A stretch of 64,000 nucleotides of DNA from Streptomyces bikiniensis (GTDB lineage: Bacteria > Actinomycetota > Actinomycetes > Streptomycetales > Streptomycetaceae), in the NCBI GenBank assembly GCA_000716465.1, contig JNWL01000034.1, positions 1 through 64,000 on the forward strand. Reading direction: 5' to 3'. The position numbers and the translations under genes are program-made. Positions 58,017 through 64,000 of this stretch are shown here, one piece after another. How positions within the stretch are numbered: position 1 is the first letter of the stretch; the number at the start of each line of letters is the position of its first letter. The notes beneath the pieces are model-generated. The model made no database searches and was not told the origin of the DNA. It saw nothing but the letters and a program-made list of their open reading frames with translations.

Positions 58017-58823
58017 TCAGGCCTGGCCGTTGCCCGCCGTGTTCGCCAGCGCGGCCGACAGGTCGCGCGCCACTTCCTGGAGGATCGGGACGATCTTCTC
58101 CGTGGCCGCCTCGGTGACCCGGCCCGCCGGGCCCGAGATGGAGATGGCGGCGGCGGTGGGGGAGTCCGGCACGGAGACCGCGAGGCAGCGGACCCCTATC
58201 TCCTGCTCGTTGTCGTCGACCGCGTACCCCGCCTCGCGGACCGCCACGAGCGCGTCGAGGAAGCCCTCGGGCGTGGTGATCGTCTTCTCGGTCGCGGCCG
58301 GCATGCCGGTGCGGGCGAGCAGCGCGCGCACCTCCTCCGGCGGGGTGTGCGCGAGGAGCGCCTTGCCGACGCCGGTCGAGTGCGGCAGGACCCGCCGGCC
58401 GACCTCGGTGAACATGCGCATCGAGTGCTTGGACGGCACCTGCGCCACGTACACGATCTCGTCGCCGTCGAGCAGGGCCATGTTCGCGGTCTCGCCGGTC
58501 TCCTCGACCAGCCGGGCGAGGTACGGCCGGGCCCAGGTGCCGAGGAGGCGGGCGGCGGACTCGCCGAGCCGGATGAGCCGGGGGCCGAGCGCGTACCGCC
58601 GGTTGGGCTGCTGGCGCACGTAGCCGCAGGCGACCAGGGTGCGCATCAGGCGGTGGATGGTGGGGAGCGGCAGCCCGCTGCTGGCGGAGAGCTCGCTCAG
58701 CCCGACCTCGCCCCCGGCGTCGGCCATCCGCTCCAGGAGGTCGAAGGCGCGCTCAAGGGACTGGACGCCCCCGCTCGCGGCGGGTTTGGCGGCGTCGGTG
58801 GTGCTGGCGCTGGACGTCGGCAC
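58017..58823 (-). CDS. allR: IclR-family repressor, AllR type
   Basis: 268 aa from GTG 58821-58823. The N-terminal winged helix VQSLERAFDLLERMADAGGE, LSELSASSGLPLPTIHRLMR and the C-terminal IclR effector domain (TANMALLDGDEIVYVAQVPS, LPHSTGVGKALLAHTPPEEV, AVDDNEQEIGVRCLAVSVPD) are complete. It is divergent from allB and lies in the same order as the S. coelicolor allantoin regulator as I recall it. It is the probable reader of the TTCC-N7-GGAA boxes; ligand (allantoate, glyoxylate or similar) not deducible. Confidence 0.9.
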   Translation of the reverse strand: MPTSSASTTDAAKPAASGGVQSLERAFDLLERMADAGGEVGLSELSASSGLPLPTIHRLMRTLVACGYVRQQPNRRYALGPRLIRLGESAARLLGTWARPYLARLVEETGETANMALLDGDEIVYVAQVPSKHSMRMFTEVGRRVLPHSTGVGKALLAHTPPEEVRALLARTGMPAATEKTITTPEGFLDALVAVREAGYAVDDNEQEIGVRCLAVSVPDSPTAAAISISGPAGRVTEAATEKIVPILQEVARDLSAALANTAGNGQA

Positions 58824-58985
58824 GTCACGGTCCTTTCGGGGCGGGCGGGCAAGGCAGCAGCCTACCGGGCCACCGGCCGGGGCACACGGCCCCGGTCCCG
58901 GCGTCGGCGCCGGTCAGGGGGTGTTTGTCCGGTGTCGACGGAGGTCCGGAGCGGTCCGGGGCTGCCCCCCCTGTGCGGAGCTACG

Positions 58986-59115
58986 TTCTACTGTACGAAA
59001 TTTACATTCCACTTCGTGGAAACATCCAAGGCGGGCCCGATGGCCGCCGATGCTGGAAGTGTGCCCTTGACGACATGTCGTCCGGAAGTGAAGACTCCTT
59101 CAACAGTTCGTTGAA
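58986..59115. promoter_or_regulatory. allR-allB intergenic operators of both classes
   Basis: TTCCACTTCGTGGAA (59007-59021) is a perfect 15-base palindrome; a weak copy TTCTACTGTACGAAA starts exactly 21 bases upstream (58986-59000). A second-class site TTCAACAGTTCGTTGAA (59099-59115) lies 68-82 bases before allB. A TACATT (59003-59008) may be a -10. The 358-base gap holds no gene. Confidence 0.72.
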
Positions 59116-59181
59116 TTTCTCCGTGGAGACCGCCCCGAGCAGGGACGGCTCCTCCCAGGAGCAGTGGAAGAAGGGGTACGG

Positions 59182-60516
59182 GTGGACATCGACCTGGTCC
59201 TGCGCTCGACGCGCGTCATCACCCCCGAGGGGACGCGCCCGGCGTCGATCGCCGTCTCCGGCGGGACGATCGCGGCCGTGCTGCCCCACGACGCGGAGGT
59301 GCCGGCCGGCGCCCGGCTGGAGGACGTCGGCGACGACGTCGTCCTGCCCGGCCTCGTCGACACCCACGTGCACGTGAACGACCCCGGCCGCACCGAGTGG
59401 GAGGGCTTCTGGACCGCCACCCGCGCGGCCGCCGCCGGCGGCATCACCACCCTGCTCGACATGCCGCTCAACTCGCTGCCGCCCACCACCACCGTGGAGA
59501 ACCTGCGCGTCAAGCAGGACGTCGCCCGCGCCAAGGCCCACATCGACGTCGGCTTCTGGGGCGGCGCCCTGCCCGACAACGTCAAGGACCTGCGCCCGCT
59601 GCACGACGCCGGCGTCTTCGGCTTCAAGTGCTTCCTGTCGCCCTCCGGCGTCGAGGAGTTCCCCGAGCTCGACCAGGAGCAGCTGGCGACCTCCCTCGCC
59701 GAGATCTCCGGCTTCGGCGGCCTGATGATCGTGCACGCCGAGGACCCGCACCACCTCGCCGCCGCGCCCCAGCGGTCAGGCGGCGCGTACGCCGACTTCC
59801 TCGCCTCCCGGCCCCGGGACGCCGAGAACACGGCCATCGAGAACCTGATCAACCAGGCCCGCCGGCTCGACGCCCGCGTCCACGTCCTGCACCTCTCCTC
59901 CTCCGACGCCCTGCCGGCCCTCGCCGCCGCCAAGGCCGAGGGCGTGAAGGTCACCGTCGAGTCCTGTCCGCACTTCCTCACCCTCACCGCCGAGGAGATC
60001 CCGGACGGCGCCACCGAGTTCAAGTGCTGCCCGCCGATCCGCGAGGCCGCCAACCAGGACGCGCTGTGGCAGGGGCTCGCGGACGGCACGATCGACTGCG
60101 TCGTCTCCGACCACTCGCCGTCCACCGCCGACCTCAAGACCCCCGACTTCGCCTCCGCCTGGGGCGGGATCTCCTCCCTCCAGCTCGGCCTGCCCGCCGT
60201 CTGGACCGAGGCCCGCCGCCGCGGCCACGACCTGACGGACGTCGTCCGCTGGATGTCCACCGGCCCCGCCCGGCTCGCCGGACTCGACCGCAAGGGCGCC
60301 ATCGAGGCCGGCCGCGACGCCGACTTCGCCGTCCTCGACCCCGAGGCGACCTTCACCGTCGACCCGGCCGAGCTCCAGCACCGCAACCGGATCACCGCCT
60401 ACGCGGGCCGGACCCTGCACGGCGTCGTCACCTCCACCTGGCTGCGCGGCGAGCGGATCGCCGACCGCGGCGTCCTCGCCGAGCCCTCCGGCCGCCTCCT
60501 CGAAAGGAACAACTGA
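59182..60516 (+). CDS. allB: Allantoinase
   Basis: 444 aa from GTG 59182 (AAGGGG, six bases). It opens allantoin to allantoate. Binuclear metal site: [20 protein letters not shown], carbamylated Lys in [16 protein letters not shown], His in [34 protein letters not shown], and Asp in [18 protein letters not shown]. Cyclic amidohydrolase family; the [10 protein letters not shown] segment marks allantoinase over dihydropyrimidinase. Three bases separate it from alc. Confidence 0.96.
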   Translation: MDIDLVLRSTRVITPEGTRPASIAVSGGTIAAVLPHDAEVPAGARLEDVGDDVVLPGLVDTHVHVNDPGRTEWEGFWTATRAAAAGGITTLLDMPLNSLPPTTTVENLRVKQDVARAKAHIDVGFWGGALPDNVKDLRPLHDAGVFGFKCFLSPSGVEEFPELDQEQLATSLAEISGFGGLMIVHAEDPHHLAAAPQRSGGAYADFLASRPRDAENTAIENLINQARRLDARVHVLHLSSSDALPALAAAKAEGVKVTVESCPHFLTLTAEEIPDGATEFKCCPPIREAANQDALWQGLADGTIDCVVSDHSPSTADLKTPDFASAWGGISSLQLGLPAVWTEARRRGHDLTDVVRWMSTGPARLAGLDRKGAIEAGRDADFAVLDPEATFTVDPAELQHRNRITAYAGRTLHGVVTSTWLRGERIADRGVLAEPSGRLLERNN

Positions 60517-60519
60517 CCC

Positions 60520-61638
60520 GTGAGCACCGGCATACCCTCCTTCACCGGCGACGCCAGCCCCTACGGCGGCGGCGACCCGTACGCCGACTACCGCACGGCC
60601 GACTTCCCCTTCACCCAGCACGCGGACCTCGCGGACCGGCGTCTCGGCGCGGGCGTGATCGCGGCCAACGACGAGTTCTTCGCGGAGCGCGAGAACCTGC
60701 TCAAGCCCGGTGCCGCCGAGTTCGACCCCGAGCACTTCGGCCACAAGGGCAAGATCATGGACGGCTGGGAGACCCGCCGCCGCCGCGGCGTCTCCGCCCA
60801 GGAGCCGCACCCCACCGAGGACGACCACGACTGGGCCCTCGTACGGCTCGGCGCGCCCGGCGTGATCCGCGGCATCGTCGTCGACACCGCCCACTTCCGC
60901 GGCAACTACCCGCAGGCCGTCTCCGTCGAGGCCGCGTCCGTCGCCGGCTCGCCCTCGCCCGAGGACCTCCTCGCCGACGACGTGAAGTGGACGGTGCTCG
61001 TCCCGCGCACCGCCGTCGGCGGCCACGCCGCCAACGGCTTCGCCGTCGACGTCGAGCAGCGCTTCACGCACCTGCGCGTCAACCAGCACCCCGACGGCGG
61101 CATCGCCCGCCTCCGCGTGTACGGAGAGGTCGCCCCCGACCCGGCCTGGCTCGGCGTCCTCGGCACCTTCGACCTCGCGGCCCTGGAGAACGGCGGCCGG
61201 GTCGAGGACGCCTCCGACCGCTTCTACTCCCCGGCCACCAACACCATCCAGCCCGGCCGCTCCCACAAGATGGACGACGGCTGGGAGACCCGCCGCCGCC
61301 GCGACAAGGGCAACGACTGGATCCGCTACGCCCTGGTCGCCGAGTCCGAGATCCGGGCCGTCGAGATCGACACCGCCTACCTCAAGGGCAACAGCGCCGG
61401 CTGGGCCGCCCTCTCCGTCGCGGCCGAGGGCTCCGAGGAGTGGACCGAGGTCCTGCCCCGGACCCGCCTCCAGCCCGACACCAACCACCGCTTCGTCCTG
61501 GACGCCCCGGCGGTCGGCTCCCGCGTCCGGATCGACATCTACCCGGACGGCGGCATCTCCCGCCTCCGCCTCTTCGGCTCCCTCACGGAGGCCGGCGCGG
61601 CGCGGCTGACCGCCCGCCACCAGGAACTGGGCGGCTGA
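60520..61638 (+). CDS. alc: Allantoicase
   Basis: 372 aa from GTG 60520. It hydrolyses allantoate to ureidoglycolate and urea. Two homologous jelly-roll repeats are visible: GKIMDGWETRRRRG with WALVRLGAPGVIRGIVVDTA, and HKMDDGWETRRRRDKGNDWI with EIRAVEIDTAYLKGN; both end in RLRVYG or RLRLFG. Co-transcribed with allB. Next enzyme, ureidoglycolate lyase, is not in the window. Confidence 0.96.
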   Translation: MSTGIPSFTGDASPYGGGDPYADYRTADFPFTQHADLADRRLGAGVIAANDEFFAERENLLKPGAAEFDPEHFGHKGKIMDGWETRRRRGVSAQEPHPTEDDHDWALVRLGAPGVIRGIVVDTAHFRGNYPQAVSVEAASVAGSPSPEDLLADDVKWTVLVPRTAVGGHAANGFAVDVEQRFTHLRVNQHPDGGIARLRVYGEVAPDPAWLGVLGTFDLAALENGGRVEDASDRFYSPATNTIQPGRSHKMDDGWETRRRRDKGNDWIRYALVAESEIRAVEIDTAYLKGNSAGWAALSVAAEGSEEWTEVLPRTRLQPDTNHRFVLDAPAVGSRVRIDIYPDGGISRLRLFGSLTEAGAARLTARHQELGG

Positions 61639-61642
61639 CCTC

Positions 61643-61778
61643 CCGGGGCGCCCCGCCGACAGGGCGCCCCGGCCCAGCCCCCCGGCCGGGCGACCCGCCC
61701 GGCCCCCACGACCCGAGCGGGACACGACACCCCGCCCGGCCCCCGGGGGCGCACCGGCCCGACAGCACCGGTGCGCCC
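61643..61778 (+). terminator. Two hairpins after alc
   Basis: CCGGGGCGCCC (61643-61653) pairs with GGGCGCCCCGG (61662-61672), and GGGCGCACCGG (61747-61757) with CCGGTGCGCCC (61768-61778). The rest of the 245-base gap is featureless. Confidence 0.75.
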
Positions 61779-61882
61779 TCGCACATCGCCTCCCCGCGGG
61801 GCCTCCGCCCCCACAGGACCTCAGGCGCCGGGGAGCCCCCGTCCCGGGGAGCCCCGCCCGTGCCGGGGCCGCCCGCCGGCGG

Positions 61883-62623
61883 TCACGCCGCGTGCCCGCC
61901 GTCCACCGAGAACTCCGCCCCCGTCACGTACCGCCCCTCCGGGCCCGCCAGGAAGGCGACCATCGACGCCACCTCGTCCGGGGTGCCGAAGCGGCCGAGG
62001 GCCGTGAGGGCCGTCTGGCCCTCCGCGAACGGTCCGTCCGCCGGGTTCATGTCGGTGTCGACCGGACCGGGGTGGACCAGGTTCGCCGTGATGCCCCGGC
62101 CGCCCAGCTCGCGGGCGAGCGCCTTGGTCAGGCCCGTCAGGGCGGTCTTGCTCATCGTGTACAGGGTCCCGCCGGGGCCCGGCACCCGCTGGGTCATGCA
62201 GCTGCCGATCGTGACGATCCGGCCGCCGTCGGGCAGCCGGCCCGCCGCCGCCTGCGAGGCGAGGAAGACCGCCCGGACGTTCACCGCGAGGACCCGGTCC
62301 ACGTCCGCGAGGGTCAGCGACTCCAGCGGGCCGAGGACCCCGACGCCCGCGTTGTTCACCAGGACGTCGAGCCGGCCCAGGGCGTCCGCCGCCCACGCGA
62401 CCGCGCCCGCCGCGTCCCCGGGGTCGGCCGCGTCGGCCCGCAGCGGCAGCGCCTTCCGGCCCGCCGCCTCGATCCGCGCCGCGACCTCGGCGGCCCGCGC
62501 CTCGCCCCGTACGTAGGTGAAGGCCACGTCCGCGCCCTCCCGGGCGAGCCGTACCGCCGTCGCCGCGCCGATCCCCCTGCTGCCGCCCGTCACCAGGACC
62601 GCCGTGCCGTTCATCGTGGACAT
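61883..62623 (-). CDS. Short-chain dehydrogenase/reductase
   Basis: 246 aa from ATG 62621-62623 (GGAGG). AVLVTGGSRGIGAATAVRLA is the cofactor loop, DVLVNNAGVGVLGPL the NNAG motif, then a Ser in IVTIGSCMTQ and YTMSKTALTGLTKALARELG as the catalytic YxxxK. The usual classical SDR length. Substrate unknown; it looks unrelated to the allantoin genes. Confidence 0.9.
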   Translation of the reverse strand: MSTMNGTAVLVTGGSRGIGAATAVRLAREGADVAFTYVRGEARAAEVAARIEAAGRKALPLRADAADPGDAAGAVAWAADALGRLDVLVNNAGVGVLGPLESLTLADVDRVLAVNVRAVFLASQAAAGRLPDGGRIVTIGSCMTQRVPGPGGTLYTMSKTALTGLTKALARELGGRGITANLVHPGPVDTDMNPADGPFAEGQTALTALGRFGTPDEVASMVAFLAGPEGRYVTGAEFSVDGGHAA

Positions 62624-62797
62624 CCCGAACCTCCGTCGAAGCACTGAGTGGTTGCGGGTTCAATGAAAGTCGGGGGAGCGGGCGGACGCTGGCGGCAATC
62701 GGACGCCGACCCCTCCGGCGGACCGATGAGTTCCGCCCGGCGGCGCGGTCGGAGCTTTCGGAACACGATGGTCCGGAGAACGGAAAGGACACCCGCC

Positions 62798-63406
62798 ATG
62801 GCCACCCTCAGCCTCACCCAGTTCCTCACCCTCGACGGCGTCGTCCAGGCGCCCGGCGGCCCCGACGAGGACCGCGGCGACGGCTTCGCACACGGCGGCT
62901 GGTCCGTGCCGTACGGCGACGAGGACTTCGGACGCTTCATGGACGAGGTCTTCGCCCGGCCGACCGCCTTCCTCCTCGGCCGCCGCACCTACGACATCTT
63001 CGCCGGCTACTGGCCGAAGCGGACCGACCCGGAGAACCCGGTCGCGGCCAAGCTGAACGGCCTTCCCAAGTACGTCGTCAGCAGCACCCTCACCGAGGCC
63101 GACTGGGCCGGGACCACCCTGCTCCGCGGCGACGCCGCCCAGGAGGTCGCCGGCCTCAAGGAGCGGCTCGACGGCGAGATCCAGATGCACGGCAGCGCCG
63201 GCCTCGCCCGCACCCTCCTCGACCACGACCTCATCGACACCCTCCACCTGCTCGTCTTCCCCGTCGTCCTCGGCACGGGCCGCCGCCTCTTCACCGACGG
63301 CGTCCGTCCCACCGCCTTCCGCCCCGCAGGGACGCGCACCACCGCCGCGGGCGTCGCCATCCACACGCACGAGCTCGAAGGACGGCCTTCGTACGGCAGT
63401 TACTGA
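62798..63406 (+). CDS. Dihydrofolate-reductase-like (RibD C-terminal) protein
   Basis: 202 aa from ATG 62798 (GAAAGGA). LSLTQFLTLDGVVQAPGGPD, FLLGRRTYDIFAGYWPK and EIQMHGSAGLARTLLDHDLI match the RibD C-terminal/DHFR-like fold found in many small actinobacterial proteins; LHLLVFPVVLGTGRRLFTDG closes it. It binds NADPH in relatives. Its role is unknown, and it is divergent from the SDR gene. Confidence 0.88.
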   Translation: MATLSLTQFLTLDGVVQAPGGPDEDRGDGFAHGGWSVPYGDEDFGRFMDEVFARPTAFLLGRRTYDIFAGYWPKRTDPENPVAAKLNGLPKYVVSSTLTEADWAGTTLLRGDAAQEVAGLKERLDGEIQMHGSAGLARTLLDHDLIDTLHLLVFPVVLGTGRRLFTDGVRPTAFRPAGTRTTAAGVAIHTHELEGRPSYGSY

Positions 63407-63547
63407 GCGGGCGCGGGGACGCGGGGCGGCCATGGCGGCGGCCGTGGAAAGGTGTAGCCACCACGGGCCGCTCCGGGTACGGTGATCCCTCCGCGTGCGA
63501 GCCGCCGAAGCCTCCACCCCGTCCAGAGAGTTGGAGGAACGGCCCCG

Positions 63548-64000
63548 ATGTCGGCTCCGTCGTTCGCCGCCCCCCTGCCCCTCGGCGCCCCGCGCCGCGC
63601 CTGGCTCACCGACCTGCCCGTCCTGCTCGTCGCCGCCTTCTGGGGCACCAGCTACCTCGCGGCGAAGGGCATCACCACCACCCACACGGTCGTCGCCGTC
63701 CTCGTCCTGCGGTTCGCGGTGGTGCTGCCCGTCCTCGTCGCCGCCGGATGGACCAGGCTCCGCGCCCTGACCGCCGCCCAGTGGCGCGGCGCCGGCACCC
63801 TCGGGCTCATCCTCGGCGGGATCTTCCTCCTGGAGACCTATGGCGTCGTCCACACCTCCGCCACCAACGCGGGCCTGATCATCAGCCTCACCATGATCCT
63901 CGCCCCGCTCGCCGAGGCCGCCGTCACCGGCGTGCGCCCGACGCGCGCCTTCCTCGCCGCCGCCGCGCTCTCCGTCGCGGGCGTCGTCCTGCTCACCCAG
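63548..64000 (+). CDS. EamA/DMT-family transporter, N-terminal part
   Basis: 151 codons from ATG 63548 (TTGGAGGAA) to the right edge. LTDLPVLLVAAFWGTSYLAA, VLVLRFAVVLPVLVAAGWTR, GTLGLILGGIFLLETYGVVH and NAGLIISLTMILAPLAEAAV show the repeated EamA membrane helices of drug/metabolite exporters. No stop yet; the rest lies beyond the window. Confidence 0.88.
   Translation, partial: MSAPSFAAPLPLGAPRRAWLTDLPVLLVAAFWGTSYLAAKGITTTHTVVAVLVLRFAVVLPVLVAAGWTRLRALTAAQWRGAGTLGLILGGIFLLETYGVVHTSATNAGLIISLTMILAPLAEAAVTGVRPTRAFLAAAALSVAGVVLLTQ

Overview
The window is high-GC actinobacterial chromosome, almost certainly Streptomyces. Third codon positions are nearly all G or C, many genes start at GTG, and the families are typical of the genus: an AfsA/ScbR butyrolactone pair, an AfsR/SARP-type regulator, a short-chain-fatty-acyl regulator of the glyoxylate shunt, and an AllR-type allantoin regulon. 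I could run no searches. Names come from reading the translations, and gene order resembles the allantoin/urate region of S. coelicolor as I remember it.

Layout. 1-3.7 kb: the 5' end of an acyl-CoA dehydrogenase gene, then a gamma-butyrolactone signalling cassette (ScbR-like receptor divergent from afsA and an NAD-dependent epimerase/reductase) and a TetR regulator. 3.9-9.1 kb: a cold-shock protein, a cobalamin riboswitch in front of a B12-type ABC importer, and a convergent pair of a 121-aa protein and an unusual radical-SAM enzyme. 9.1-16.4 kb: a gene-free stretch, a large AfsR-like regulator divergent from an MFS pump, then a wreck: a cobalamin-riboswitch-controlled metE with an amber codon and an internal deletion, fused in frame to the ligand-binding half of a LysR gene. 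16.7-22.4 kb: the glyoxylate shunt (isocitrate lyase, malate synthase, 3-hydroxyacyl-CoA dehydrogenase) facing a ScfR/RamB-type regulator. 22.5-30.5 kb: TauE permease, a broken alpha/beta-hydrolase, a GAF-LuxR regulator divergent from two acyl-CoA synthetases, GNAT, and two hypothetical genes.

30.6-61.7 kb holds a purine-to-glycerate/malate catabolic region with some unrelated genes inside it. Two NCS2 permeases and an 8-oxoguanine deaminase sit beside uraD-hiuH-uricase, which take urate to allantoin. allB-alc take allantoin to ureidoglycolate, and gcl, glxR, hyi and a second malate synthase dispose of glyoxylate. A catalase probably removes uricase peroxide. An IclR regulator (AllR type) lies beside allB. 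Reading the promoters gives two operator classes: TTCC-N7-GGAA palindromes (often paired at 21 bp) and TCAACA-N3-TGTTGA palindromes on the -35 box. No ureidoglycolate lyase, xanthine dehydrogenase or urease is present in the window.

61.9-64 kb: SDR oxidoreductase, RibD/DHFR-like protein, and the start of an EamA transporter. No tRNA, rRNA, transposase, phage gene or CRISPR array was seen.
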